From NCBI GenBank assembly GCA_001599715.1, contig BCHU01000018.1, forward strand, positions 62,001 through 126,000: a stretch of DNA of 64,000 nucleotides. The letters are read 5' to 3'. The translations under genes were made by a program, and so were the position numbers. Source of the stretch: Phaeotremella fagi. Taxonomy: Eukaryota > Basidiomycota > Tremellomycetes > Tremellales > Phaeotremellaceae. The notes under the pieces are model-generated. The model made no database searches, was not told the DNA's origin, and saw only the letters and a program-made list of their open reading frames with translations. The number at the start of each line of letters is the position of its first letter. Within the stretch, counting starts at the first letter, position 1. Below, one piece after another: positions 1 to 12,335 of this stretch.

Positions 1-3000
1 TCCATGAGTGGTTCCATTCGTGATGAGACACACATCGATAAGGGTAAATAAGAAAGAGAAAAACAGAACAGTTAGGTAATCGAATGGCCGAAATGATACC
101 AACGATTCCAATCGACGATCGACGGTTTATACTTTAAGATACGATCAAAAAAACAGGAACGAGATTGTATCGTAAAGTCAACGTCTCCTCGAGAGTCACG
201 ATGAGCAATCATTACGAGATAGGAGAACGTAATGAAAGTGAAAGTGAAAGAGACATAAGACGGACGAGACAGAGTACATTGAGTTGGATGGTGAACGGGT
301 TACGAGATGATTGACATCAAATCACGGCAAAAGAATCGTACTCACTCACGTATGATGTAATCAAGCTGTTCTACCACCAATTTCTACAACTTCTTTATCC
401 TCAACAACGAAAGAATGGAATCTACCCAAGAATGATAAGATGAGATAACGATGAATAAGAATACCTAAAAGAGTGGGAAAAAGGGATATAAATGTGTCAA
501 TCAGTATCTAGTCAAAAAACAATCGGTAAGCGTAAACATGAGAAAAGTAAGAGATCAAGCCACTACGGATTAAACACACACGTCCCTCTTGTTGGTGCGA
601 CAACACGAACCGAGCACAAAGGATCATTGGTGTGAGAAAACAGAAAGACCTTGTTTGAGATATTTCCGAAAAAGAAAGAACAAAGACATCAAAGGCAGGA
701 TGACAAAGGTAGAAAGCGGTACCATAAGTACAGTTTACGTTCTATTAAGGGGGTAGATGAAAGGTAAAAGGAAAAAAAAGACAATGATTGATGAAATGAT
801 AGACGGTTTGAGCAGGTGGATACCTGGGAAAGGGATGAAACAAAAGAAAAAAGGGGGGTGACGATCAGTATCATCAGTGCAACAGCACGTTGATACTTTG
901 GACGATCATTTGAGAATAGCCTGGGAGCCAGAACCTAGAGACAAAGGGACAACGGCAACTCACAAATGAAGCTGTGAGACCCAATTCCAACAAACTCTGT
1001 TTCCCTCTATAGATGTCTTTCCAATCGTCTTTTTCCTGGCTCCAAGTTTCTGATTCACCAAAGGAAGATCGTTACCAGATGGTAAGTTTTGAATTGGTGT
1101 GTGTGGTTGAGATTGGAATTTTTGAATTTGACTTTGAATCAGGAAGATTGAGAGTGGGTAGAGTTCAAAGATTAAAAATATGTAGTTTCTTTGTCTTCTG
1201 GTTGACGTGATGAGAATGATGGGATGGAAAGAAAAACAAGGTTAACCTTTTATAATCGGGAAATAGTTTAAATGTGATCCGACGAGGATGTGATGTTCTG
1301 ATGAGAGTTGTCAAATGTGATGAGAACTGGAGGATACGAAGGTTAGCCCGAATGAATAGATTTGTGTATGTCTCCAGCTTGTCTCGAGAGAAAGGATCCA
1401 ATAACAAGAAAACAAAGAAAAAGGTTTCAGAGAATATATCTGATTTCCAGTGAGCACGAGGAGAGATTGAATCCGGGGAAGAGAGAGAGACGCGGAGATG
1501 AAATAAGTAGAAGAAATGGGGTATTAGTCCAGAATCAATTTGAACATGGTTTTAGAAAAGATGAGATGGATGACGTGGCGACGGATGAATTGAATGAGAT
1601 TGGTGAATGGCGTTAAAAATGGAAAGTAAGGTTATAGAAATAAATGGATAAAAGTAGGCTAGTAGGGACATGTGAGAGGGGGGGAAAGTTTAATCAGAGC
1701 GTCCTTCCGAGTGGAGACCCACGACGAACATTCATTTTCTCAATTGAGATCAGAAACAAATCCAACGCCAACGATAAGCCAAGGGGGACAGTGAGAAAAG
1801 GAAAGAAAAGGAATTGGATATTTAGATCAGGTGGCGACTCACTATAACGGAATGACCAGATTCCTATACAACGGTTTTCGGGAAACACCAAAGACAGCCT
1901 TCTTCTTCAGATCTACTCTTTTCTCTCCGCTATTGAATTCAAAACGTCGGCCGATGTTGTGTGGTATATTTGATTTCTCTCGGATGTGACTTTGTCAAGG
2001 TGAAGAAGGTGATCGATTGAAACTATTTCTGTGTTGAACGTGTGATCTGGATCGACTGACGTACTTGAGAAAAAATAGAATTCCAATCAGTGTGTTTCGG
2101 GTTAAAGATGTAAGTTGCTATTGGGAAATTGGAATTTCGGTAATTTGATTTGTCGAATTGGTGGAAGTTGATGGTTGATGTCGACGTCGAATGAGGACTG
2201 AAACGCCAAGATCAGAGATTATAACAAAATACGAGATGTAATCCTCGATAGGTCGATACGATGCGTGGATAGATTTATTGTTGTTTCACCGATCACCGAT
2301 GGAGTCGTTTGATCCAGTCGTGTCGTGCTATTTATGGTTGAAGATTGAATATCCTAAACCAGTCGAGATGTTGAAGACCATAGAAGGATCCCCGTGAATA
2401 AGTAGATATAGAAAGATACAATAGTAAGACGTGAAGAAACTTGGTGTCTTTATGCGATGACGAGTGTGAAAATAAAAAACAAATAATAACAAGTTCCAAT
2501 GACAGGATCCACTGTGATAACCCGAGTAACAGTGAATGTAATGTACTTCTACCAGTATCAAGTTCCAAAAATCGGTCTTTAACGTAGGCTAACTCAAAAT
2601 AAACAACCGGAAGATATCTTCACCGTCGAATGAAGTATGGAGTACGGGAGTAATGGAGGGAAGCGATGGAGGGAGAGAGACGGCGTTGTGAAAATTAATC
2701 TGAGACGTTGTGCAGTGCAGTAAAACAGTAAGAGCCCAAAGAATGGATTATGATTATTGTTGTTGTAATCAGTGTGGATACTTTTTGGAGTCGAGACGGG
2801 AAAGACCGTGATAATGCGGGGGAACCCTTAGCATCCTTGGTCAAATGTCCAAATCATCCTGTAATTTATTTTATTTACATGCAAGGGAATAAGACCAGCG
2901 AGGTACCTTACGCAAAAGTAAGTCAATTTTCTTTTTATCTCCTCCCTCTTCCCCCTCAGAGGTAAGGAATATTTTTTAAGTATGATTTAGCAGTTCTTTG

Positions 3001-4137
3001 TAAAAGATCCAATATCGATTGCGTACTCCGTTCTCATTACCTAAGTAGAACGCCACCATGACACAATTGTTCGTTTTGCATTCAATAAAATGGATAAGCA
3101 CATCAGATAAGTTACTGCAGGTGGGGGTTAGGACGACCGGGACCTGGTCGATTGAATGAATGAACGAAATGAATGGAAGGTGATCTTGTTGATAGATTAC
3201 ATTAGCTACCTGATTATGAATATTTTACCTTGCATTGCTTATTGTTTTCGTCAAGTGTTTTGTTCTTCTTGTTCGGTTCCAATCAACGCCCCCAACTGTG
3301 TCACAGAATCAATAAACCAAGGGAAAGAAAAACCAACAGATAACAGAAGATCAGGTAAACTTTATGCCACAGCAACACACTTGAAAACAGTAATTTATTT
3401 TTAAGACAGAGAAAATAGAACAATCGCAAGGGATATTTGAAATATCGCGTAATCGAATTTTTCCGTGCAGAGTCTAAGAACTGAATACAGAAGTGTGAAT
3501 CTCCAAACTTTACAGTTCTTTGGAATGGCCAAGCGTATACGAAAGTCTTGGTTTTGTTAAAAGGATGAATAGGTGGCGTCAAGTCAGGGATCTCATGTGC
3601 AGTTATTCGTCATCCGCAGAGACTGTTTTCAACCCATGACTTGAGGTTTTGTACGTACGTAATTCACTGGAGAAGAAAGTAACGGATCTGATTTAGACCT
3701 GAACGGAGGCTAAAGTGTGACGTGTCTAAGAAAGGAGACTTCAACAAAAAACCCCCACAAATGACTCTGGCTTTTGAATAACGACTTCTTTCCTCATGTG
3801 TACAAAATGAGGAGATTAAACTAAGAGACGGGGATGATCAGGATCATCTTTGACGTAAGTAGCTATCGTAAAGGTAGAGATAAGGATAAATTCAGAAAGG
3901 TTATTTGAAGAACGATGAAAAGTGGCGCCCGGCATTTACTGCCGTCGTCTTTTTGTCTTTCAACCTTTCAGCAGTTCAAGAGGAATTAGAAAGGAGGTAA
4001 CGTAGATAAAGAAGTATGCTTAGAAAACGTAACAAGTCTAAAGATGATATTGTCATCAAGTTACAGTAACTCAACTAAGTAAACCAGTTGTAGGCACTCT
4101 TGTCGCAATAAATCCCTAATGTGGTCAGCGATGACGA

Positions 4138-4155
4138 GGGGAGGGGGTGGGGGGG
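4138..4155 (+). other. G-run cluster (possible G-quadruplex)
   Basis: Runs of 4, 5 and 7 G are separated by single A and T bases. The last run can be split to give four G3 tracts, so a G-quadruplex is possible on the plus strand. It lies in gene-poor DNA about 0.8 kb beyond the 3' end of the MIT-domain gene. Folding is inferred from base composition only. Confidence 0.35.
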
Positions 4156-4425
4156 TGAAAAACGGATTTTACCAACTCCAAAACACTTTATCTTAGCTTT
4201 TTCCAACTTTTCGAGGTGTTGTTTTTAGACATGACCAAAAGGTTCCTGAAGTCTAGAGTAACTTATCGACCCCGGTTCCTGCTCCACATAAACGAATCCA
4301 AGATGAGATCTCCGTTTTTGTCGCAGTCGTGCACGTGTAACTTCACCGTTCACTAGCTTAGCTTCACTACTTACTTATCTCAAACAAAATCTTCATGAGT
4401 AATTTCGATAGTCGTAAGTAATCAG

Positions 4426-4510
4426 GTAAGTTAACTTCCGTTCGGGTGAATTGAAAAAAATAACCCTAAGAGACCGAAAGTCTCCGGTTTCCAATTCAGT
4501 AAGTTAACTT
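4426..4510. repeat. 85-bp element with repeated palindromic ends and central hairpin
   Basis: The 12-mer gtaagttaactt occurs at 4426-4437 and again at 4499-4510; its core AAGTTAACTT is itself palindromic. Between the copies, gaattg (around 4448) and caattc (around 4491) are inverted relative to each other. A hairpin with stem gagac/gtctc and loop cgaaa lies at 4470-4484. The whole could fold as nested stems. It may be a MITE remnant or a structured non-coding element; no target-site duplication was identified. Confidence 0.4.
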
Positions 4511-4969
4511 AGATGTTCGATTCAGTCACACTTAAAATGTCACGCTTAGAGGGTGATTGCCAAGACTCAAGTTAAGGGGTTTTGGGGGTGAATTGAGTTA
4601 AGTTAGATTCCGATTCCCACGAAACGCAGAGTTGTTTGTTGGGATTTGAAATCCTCCGACAGAGTCTGAGCTGCTCCAACGATAATTCATCGAGATCATG
4701 GGTTTCTCCAAAGATGCGATCAATCTGCTTCAATGTCTTGATTCAAGAGTATGTCTTACAAGGTGCTAGAACTTGGATCAACAACGACACTCGAAGTCGG
4801 AGCTGTATTCTAGAATGAATGAAACATGCCCGTTACTTGATTCATACCGACAACAAATGTCAGATGAACACAGCATCAAAGCTACACATCAACATCCAAG
4901 AGTAGTGTACAACAACAATTAGAGAAGATACAGATACAGTAACGACACACAGTAAAATCAGATCATACT

Positions 4970-6818
4970 CTAAGATCCACCTTCATCAACACCGACACTT
5001 TTACCTCCCTCAGTCGACGCCGCCGCTTCAGCAAGTTTAGCCTCCCTTTTCAAACGGGTATTAGTTTTATATTTGTTGATCTATATCCATCCAGGTTAAT
5101 AACAAGTATGAATGGGAATGAGATTCAATTCACCTTCTCTTTATATTTCTCAACTTGATCGCGCTACTCCCGTCAATATAGCCACTTGAATCTACCAAGG
5201 CAAAACAACCTACCAAATTCCCATTCTCGTCTTTGGAGATCTTCAATTCATCTTCCAAATCTTTGATCCTCTTTTTCAACCCTACATAAAACATATCAAT
5301 CTACCATCATAAAGGAAACATCAACAAATAGACATACCGGGTACTACTTCGTCGTTTGGTGTACTAGTTTGACGTCCACTGACAGAAGTCCCCGATTTGA
5401 TTGAACTCGAAGCTAACAATTGAGATCTCATGAGATCCTGACCTTGTTTAGCTTTTTGTGCCTGGAGTACAACGAGTTGTTCAGTATATGTATCTTGACT
5501 ATATGCCAGAACGTCACCTACCTCTCGTCTAACACCAACAACTACACTTCTCATCATCTGTTCTCGTCCTTCAGCTTGAGCTTTCAACGTCCTGTTACTT
5601 CTCTCCAGCGCTTCTGCGTGGACAGCTAATGCGTCAAGAGATTGTCGAAGTGATTCGTTTTCCAACGCAAGTTCTTCTGGTGTTTTAGCGGAAGGTGAGC
5701 TGGAGTAATCAGGTCAGTTCCGTAATATACTGAACAGATTCGGCTGTTTTAACTCCACTACTTACCTTCTAGACGCTGATATTTCATGTGGCTTCGAACT
5801 TGTACTTGGAACCACATAGAATGATTCACTCGGTGAGGGTGGTTCTCGTTCTAAAAGAGAGTCAAGCCTTGACAGAGAATCAAAACTTACCACCAGTCTT
5901 AACCCAATCCTTCTCTTTATCCCTACTCCTCCCTTTCATCTTCTCCTTCTCCTTCTCTTTTTTAGGTTTCCGTCTAACCTTCCCTTGATCTTGATCCGTC
6001 TCTTCCATGGGTGCAGTCGCGAAAGCGACCGGATTACTAATATCGTCCAACATGGTTTCCAGGACTCCCCAGAATTTAGAGAACGGATCGAGGGTGTCAG
6101 GTGGGATACCTAGATTATAATAAGATTCGTCTGGCGGTGAGGACGATGACGAAGATGAGGCCAAAGGTGAGATTAGTGTTTTGGACGATGTTGTTGATTG
6201 GGTCGGACGAAGGGCGAAAGGTGGAATGGCTCTGGATGGTGTAGCTCGTGATACTGTTTGTCAGATTGTATTTCATGGGGATGATTTACCTATACTTGGA
6301 TTTGGCCAGGGTGAATATCCAGCTGAACCTAGACCTCTGATTTCGTTTCTACCAGTGTTGGAAGATTCCGAAACGATCCGTCGACCAGGTGAAGGTCTTT
6401 CGATGCTTGTAGGACTGTCAGAGGTGGTATTGGGTATAGAAAGGGGAGTGGACGCTATACGTCTCTCAAGATCTCTAGCGAGTTTTTGATGTTGAGTGGT
6501 GAGAAGTTGAAGAGTTCTTTTAGTCTACGTAAGTATGGTTAATAGGTATTCATCTGTTGAGGCTACACCGAAGACATACACTATCGTCATCGTCACATTT
6601 CTCAGCGCTAGTCCTAAACAACTCCGCAGCTTCTTTATAGTGTTCCAACGCTAGCAGGGTCTTGGAGTGATCTTGACTTGGTCCTGGTTGAAGCAAGATG
6701 GAAGCCTTGGCAGAGAGAGCGTGAGCCTAAAAGGAGAGGGCGAGCAGGTTAGTACAAGTTTAAGCTGCGAGATTGATGAGAATGGATTCACTTTCTGCAA
6801 TGGAGATTCTTCACTCAT
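4970..6818 (-). CDS. MIT-domain coiled-coil protein, Atg38/NRBF2-like
   Basis: Spliced minus-strand gene starting at the ATG whose first base is 6818 (MSEESPLQK, then an intron). Exon 2 encodes a helical repeat containing EHYKEAAELFRTSAEKC, typical of an N-terminal MIT domain. QHQKLARDLERRIA follows in exon 3. The middle is Ser/Pro-rich and includes DPFSKFWGVLETMLDD, then a lysine-rich stretch. The C-terminal exons are strongly coiled-coil (ENESLRQSLDALAVHAEALE; DQVEKYKEK). The gene ends at the TAG complementary to 4970-4972. The order MIT, disordered linker, coiled coil matches Atg38/NRBF2, the autophagy PI3-kinase complex I subunit. That assignment rests on architecture only; another MIT protein is possible. 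About 430 residues in many short exons. Confidence 0.6.
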
Positions 6819-7074
6819 GGTGTCAAGGATGTTGCTGTTGAGTTATCTGACTGTGGGTCTGTAGATATCTCCCTCATCTGACCATTGAGATAGATATAGC
6901 AATAATCAGATAAGATAGGTAGATGATAGAGGAGTTGTTTAAATGACGATGATCTACCACGTGGCGTAAACAACATCAACATACTGTAGCCTTTTGTTCA
7001 ACATTGTCTTCAACACCACCATCCTCATCTTGAATATCGATCTTGTACACCTAACCCAATCCTCTCGACCACCC

Positions 7075-8260
7075 ATGAACCCCTCTCTCATCCTCCCACC
7101 CCCTCTCGCAACAGGTATACCCCCGCAATCAGCCCACCTCCTAAGTCTCCTCTTCACCTCATCTTACGTTGGATCAATCTATCTCTCCAAAACGAATCTC
7201 TTCCAAAGATCTACTTTCTCCACTAAAAGAGTACCCGGTATACCTCCAATCTCAGCTACGGACTCAGATGGACATCTGGCCGCTGCTTCTACTGAGTCGT
7301 CTTCAGATGGTCCCATCAAGGGAAGTAGGGATCATCCGGAGACTATCAAGACTAGAATGAAAGCTGTTGGTGTAGCTACCTTCCTATCTTTAGGTGGGGT
7401 TTGGTATGTTGTCAAAACCGTCGGCAAATACACGTCAACAGGAGCTGTAAGTTGAAGCATCATATACGTCCAGTTTTGACCCTAACGTTGATAGATAATA
7501 CCAACCCTAACACTTCTCGGTATACCATCATCAATAACCTCAATCTCAAAATATACCCTGCTCCCATATATCCTAGCCCCCACACTGCTCCTGGGACCAA
7601 TATACGCAACCTACCTAGATAAGGATCTACCATTCCAAAAACCCTCTTATCCGTCACAATCAAAATCAAGAAATCTAAGTCTGATCTCATGGAGAAATTA
7701 TGTCGTTGGTCCTGTAACTGAAGAACTTGTTTTTAGGAGTACGATATTGGCAGTCAGTATCTTGGGTAAACAGAGTTTCCGGAGTTTGGTCTGGGGTACA
7801 CCGTTATGGTTTGGTGTTGGTATGTCTGTGTTTAAGACGTGAAAGCTGATACCTAGCTCATGCTCATCACGCTTTGGAGGTATTTCAGAAAGGTGGTTCG
7901 ACGAGATCAGCGGCTATACAAGCATTGGCTGGGTGTTGTGAGTCCCATCTTCCACTTCATCGTGTGCTCTGCTGATAAAATCCCAGTGTTCCAATTAGGA
8001 TATACAACTCTCTTCGGCTGGTTCGCGTCTTACGTCTATCTACGAACAGGCAAGTGTATCACACGACTAAACGTTCAAGATATACTCACACACCCTCAGG
8101 CTCCGTACTCGCACCCCTAGCATCTCACATCTTCTGTAATCTCATGGGCATCTATCTCCCTTCTACGGCTATCGCTAGACATGGATCCAAGAAATTGAGT
8201 ATCATTGGAAGTTATCTCGCTGGGATTGTTGGGTTCGTTTTTGGGATAAGAGCTTTATAA
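7075..8260 (+). CDS. RCE1: CAAX prenyl protease 2 (Rce1)
   Basis: ER membrane endoprotease that removes the last three residues of farnesylated or geranylgeranylated CAAX proteins such as Ras and Rho. Five exons give about 330 residues with several hydrophobic segments. The ABI/CPBP catalytic signature is complete: GPVTEELVFRS (EExxxR), then FGVAHAHHALE (FxxxHxxH), then LASHIFCNLMG (HxxxN). I chose the ATG at 7075 because it opens a hydrophobic N-terminus; no upstream in-frame ATG is convincing. The fourth intron uses a GC donor. The gene ends at TAA 8258-8260. Its upstream neighbour, the MIT gene, is divergent about 256 bp away. Confidence 0.9.
8050..8099 (+). other. GC-AG intron in RCE1
   Basis: The exon ends ACAG and is followed by gcaagt. 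The acceptor is ccctcag. Splicing this 50-nt GC-AG intron joins G to GC and restores the frame for GSVLAPLASH, the conserved C-terminal catalytic segment. The nearby GT four bases downstream breaks the frame with this acceptor. Confidence 0.75.
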
Positions 8261-8386
8261 GTAGATCTTATGTCGTATCTTGATAGTAGAGTTGAAAATG
8301 CTGTAGACGTTCACTAAACATGTTCATTCATTCTCACTATACTACTCTCAACGGAAATTATACTCGTACAAGGTAGAAAGACTAAA

Positions 8387-9269
8387 CTAATCCACTTTAA
8401 CCTTCCAATCGATATGATAAACAGAACCTTTGGTCATATGAGTTACGGTTTTGGATCCGTCAACTTCGTTACCGCCATGAAGAGGGACAGCGACAACGTT
8501 ATACCATACAGGACCGTCTGAATTATGAAATTTATCAGCGAACTTGTCGATGAATGGCTTGAACATTCCAAGTGGGGTTAGGACATCGAGGAAAGAAGTA
8601 AGAGCCTTAGCGAGATCTACCAAACCGAATTCTTCTACTACATTCAGCAAGTCAGCGTTGAATCGATAGATCAAACAGGAAAACATACGTTTAGAAGGCG
8701 ATCTCATGACACCTTTATTCATCTCCGTGATCATTTCACTCAATTCACTTTCGACAGGATGAGCCCAGTTGACACCCAGTTTGGAAGCATAAACCATGGT
8801 GAGATTATCTGGTACAACCGTAGTGTGGATGATATATTTTGTATAAGCCAAACCACCGTTTTTCTTTCCACTGTGGATGTTGCCGTAGTAGTTGTATCGA
8901 ACTGAAAGGGGTTGACCGTCTGGCATGAAGATCGAATCAACAGTTGAAAAGCTAAAGTAAAGTGATTAGTCTGATCCAACTAAAACTTAACATGGGTAGA
9001 TGTGATATCCTGCACTTACGTATCTTGACCAATTGGCGTAGCTTGCTGAAACGGGGTTACCGAGTATTGGCTGGAGGTGATGGTTCGAGCATAGGCTTCT
9101 GGGATCTGAAAGTTCAATGTCAGTCAACAGGATATGACAATTCAGAATGAAGGGAAAGTACATTATGAGCGGCCAGAAGAGCTAGATAAGCCGCTGCAAC
9201 CCTTTGACTTGTTTTTCGATAAACGTACCATCCCACCAAAACAATTGGGAGAAGAGGAACCAATGTCAT
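8387..9269 (-). CDS. Unrecognised protein with N-terminal membrane anchor
   Basis: Three exons encode about 252 residues. Translation begins at the ATG whose first base is 9269, giving MTLVPLLPIVLVGWYVYRK, a single hydrophobic signal-anchor followed by basic residues. Two introns (after LLAAHN and within GQDTF) precede a long last exon. The soluble part includes YNYYGNIHSGKKNGG, a KRMFSCLIYRFNADLL helix and a C-terminal beta-like stretch ending VYHIDWKVKVD. I do not recognise a family. It converges on RCE1, with their 3' ends 126 bp apart. Location on an endomembrane is inferred from the anchor. Confidence 0.7.
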
Positions 9270-9880
9270 GTTTGGGAAAAGAATAGATTGGAGTGGACGG
9301 TGTAGAAAATTGGGTGTGGTGATTGAAGATGAAATGAGACTGTTGGGAAGAAAACAGAACGAAGAATTGACCTTCCGTTATATCTCTTTCAGAACGAGAC
9401 GGGGAACAAATTGGGCATTATGGGACAATAAGCAAGGATCATGAAAGCAAGTATGATTGTGACTGTCGTTCTGCTCAAACCGACTGAGTGTAAGGGGTTT
9501 TCCGACGCTAATCATTATCTGAGGAATGATTAGTGATAAATCATCATGTATGCACTCAACGGGTAGTGACCAAAAAATATGATTCACGGATCGAATTGCT
9601 GAAATCAGTTAACTAAGAATGAGTGGACCTGAAAATGTACAGCAATCCCGAGCAATCTTTGTCCAAAAACAATCACTCAGTTTCAAGACTATGATTCTAT
9701 GCGTGAAAAGTCATATTGGATTACTGCATCACCAGAATTCATTGATTACTCAGTCAGACAGTTTGAAGTGATTCTACCCTCACCGCTGTGTGCTTTTGTA
9801 TATAAAGCTCGAGAATTTGAAGAAGCCTCCCATGATCTTTTCTCGACACTTTACCCATCTTCACTTGACGGTTACACACC
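9270..9880. promoter_or_regulatory. Divergent intergenic region
   Basis: This 611-bp spacer separates two divergently transcribed genes and must carry both promoters. A TATA-like tatataaagc lies at about 9798-9807, some 80 bp before the plus-strand ATG. No other motif is identified. Confidence 0.4.
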
Positions 9881-10510
9881 ATGACCGCTTCCAGACAACC
9901 AACTCTGAATCACATACAAGTGCGTCATAGATCCCACTTTCTTGAACGACTATTCGTGAGCGAAAAGCTCCGACAATTTTGACGACTGACCTCCTACAGG
10001 AAAGGAATATTCCTACACCAACTCCAACCATACCGCAACATGCCCACACCGATGATGAAGTTCAAACCATCAGTAAGTCAAGCCAACATGATCTACTCCT
10101 CTACTCCATGTCCATTTATTGACTATCTGCCTCTCAGTAAGGGCAGCTTTTCGTCGTTACAACAATCTCAACCTCTGGCAAAGGGCAAGTCGACATAAGG
10201 CCGGATGCAACGAGATGCTTCGTCGTCTAGGTTTAACTGGTCTATGTCTCGGAGGATGTTTCCCATGTCTCGTAGGACTCTGCGGTCTCATCCCTCCACT
10301 AGGTATCTCAGCTCTTTATGGTGCTCTTGCAATTAGTTCATGCTTCGCTGCTACTTCATACTTTACCGTGATTCGGATGGGATACGCTGCTGGTGTTGCT
10401 ACTTGGGATCGTAACAATGGTTACTACACGGAAGCTGCTGAATATTTCGTATGTCTTTTATGCTCTTTAGGGAAACGCAAAAGCTGATATGGGCGTACCT
10501 GCAGTTGTAG
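9881..10510 (+). CDS. Small membrane protein, unrecognised
   Basis: Four exons encode about 143 residues. The N-terminal part is hydrophilic (MTASRQPTLNHIQ, then a Pro/Thr-rich segment). It is followed by a basic helix (RAAFRRYNNLNLWQRASRHK) and two hydrophobic segments, LGLTGLCLGGCFPCLVGLCG and ALYGALAISSCFAATSYF. The last intron has a GTATGT donor at 10450 and a CTGAT-type branch point. It leaves a tiny terminal exon (Leu, stop at 10508-10510). Reading through this intron instead would add about 12 residues and stop at 10487. Cysteines cluster in the first membrane segment. No family recognised. Confidence 0.6.
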
Positions 10511-10689
10511 ATGGTCTAGCTTCTAGGTAGCTTTTTGAGTCGAACGAAACAGCTTTGTTGTATGTAGCTTGAATTATTCAGAAAGTGCCATTTACATGTA
10601 TTTTCTTTCCGAATACATATCAAATTCATCACGTTAACCGTACAACCACGATAAAATCTACTCCTAATTAATCTTTCCTATCTACCCCT

Positions 10690-11998
10690 CTAGTTGGCCG
10701 TTCCTTTACGCCTCTTACTTCCATTTTCATCGTTTTCATCATTTTCATCCTTGTTTCGTAGATTGTTTCGTAGATTGAAAGAAAATGCCTGAACATCGGT
10801 CGGGTTGAATCGTGGATTGAGCGTTCCGTTTTCTAACAAGCCGAAGATTGCGCTGAGCAAATTAGTGGGAAAATCAGTAAACTCGAAACTGGATTGAGGA
10901 ATGTACAGTCTCTTACAATATACTCTTGTTCATATCTAATTCAGAAGTCTTCTAACGGTGATCGTGAGTTCATGTAATGCTGTGTGTGGCTTAAGACCTA
11001 CCACTGGCGTCCAAGTGATCCAATCTTTAAACTCCAATTTCAGTTTCCAATTTTTGGACCCCTTTTGAATCTTAGCAGTATCAGCACCTTTAACAGACAG
11101 GATCATGAAATGTACAGTACACTCACTGAAACGATATTGCTAGGAACTCTGACCCAACCATTCTTAAACTTATCACATTCAGCGAGCTCATCTTTATCAA
11201 CATAATTGACGAGTGCAGCGAGTACGAATAGCGCAGTTCGATCAGGAACAAAATTATCCATATTGAACGACAATCTGTTTGTGGGGAATGAAGTAAGTCG
11301 ACTATTTGATGTGTTGTCTTGATCAAGTAATTCTTGAAATTTCTGCTTCATGTCAGATGAGGAAGCATCTTCCCTTCCTTTTCCTTTTAGATTTGGAGTG
11401 ATGTTCGAATAGACAGATTGAACATCCAGTGGCAAGTATGTCGGAATTGTTGGGAGCCGTGTTACAGCTGAAGACTTCCCGTGTTTAATTAGTAGTTGTA
11501 AAAGGTCTCTAAGCAGGTCGACAGGTTCTGCATAAGTCCAGAAGTCCTTTCCTTTGACGGTTGACACAAGTTCAATAGCAAATTTTTGAGTCTCCAGATT
11601 TCTGTCTGGTAACACCAAAGGCGAAGATGAACTCTTGTTGAGTGGTGATAAAAGTCCAGGGGTACTATGCGGTTCAGATTCATTGCACGAGGGAGAATTG
11701 GAGCTTGGAAAAATCGAAGCAGCTGTAAAGCCATTGATGGTATCATTTAAACCTTGTTGTTGACAAATAGTATCTGTCGGGAGCTGAAACGCTGGTCAGA
11801 ATTGCAAAGTATCTCGCTCACCTGATGTTCCGAAGTAACTTGATGATTGCCAACACCTGCGGGGAAAGGTTGACTAGTGTCAGTAAACATGTCACCACCA
11901 TGCCAATGGTCGAGAGCTGACTGTTGGGGAAAGTTGAAGGTCGCATTGGGTAGGATAGGACCAAATGGACAAGGATCTGAATTTGGTAAACCGAACAT
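10690..11998 (-). CDS. Unrecognised protein, divergent partner of the Zn-cluster gene
   Basis: Five exons give about 355 residues from the ATG at 11998 (MFGLPNSDPCPFGPILP). The N-terminal third is low-complexity Ser/Pro/Asn. The middle is helical (KFAIELVSTVKGKDFWTY; VDLLRDLLQLLIKHGK). A 35-nt exon (KTSELDMNKSI) joins cleanly in frame to FAIFGLLENGTLNPRF. The C-terminus has repeated DEN units and a basic KRRKG motif, possibly a nuclear localisation signal. The 337-bp head-to-head arrangement with a transcription factor suggests co-regulation. I cannot assign a domain. Confidence 0.65.
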
Positions 11999-12335
11999 TG
12001 CTGAAATCTTAAGTTCTGGTTGAGAACGATTTTTTTGAGCTTCCTTCACATGCTTCTACTTATACTTTCTTTGGTCAGTATCATCCGGGTGACAATCGTC
12101 ATCCGTGACGAATGGCATCGGAAGAGTAGAGGGAGGTATTGAGAGTGTAAAGATTCGACAATGATACATTACTGTCCTTGATTCCGGATCAGCAATGAGA
12201 GATACAAAAATGCCAGCGCATTGACATTAGGGTTTCAGGGAATCATCCGACCACCGTATCCGACCTGGCACCGGATCTGAGGACTTCAATCCATTGATAT
12301 GTAATTATATTCTACCTTCTTCATTCACATCATCA
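11999..12335. promoter_or_regulatory. Bidirectional promoter region
   Basis: This 337-bp spacer lies between the divergent start codons of the unrecognised gene (minus) and the Zn2Cys6 gene (plus), so both promoters must lie here or in the untranslated leaders. No specific operator is recognised. Confidence 0.4.

Larger units (their letters stand above)
1..4969. other. Gene-poor region, no supported gene
   Basis: No reading frame here exceeds about 95 codons. None shows the exon/intron rhythm or recognisable domains of the flanking genes. The most exon-like piece is at 1014-1083, an ATG followed by about 23 codons and a GTAAGT donor, but I could not find a continuing coding exon. The stretch could be a long upstream or leader region of a gene beyond the left edge, or hold non-coding transcripts. 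I see no tRNA or transposon open reading frame in it. Confidence 0.5.

Noticed and set aside
1014..1210. ATG plus 23 codons followed by GTAAGT, resembling a first exon
   Set aside because: No downstream exon in frame with coding character could be found.
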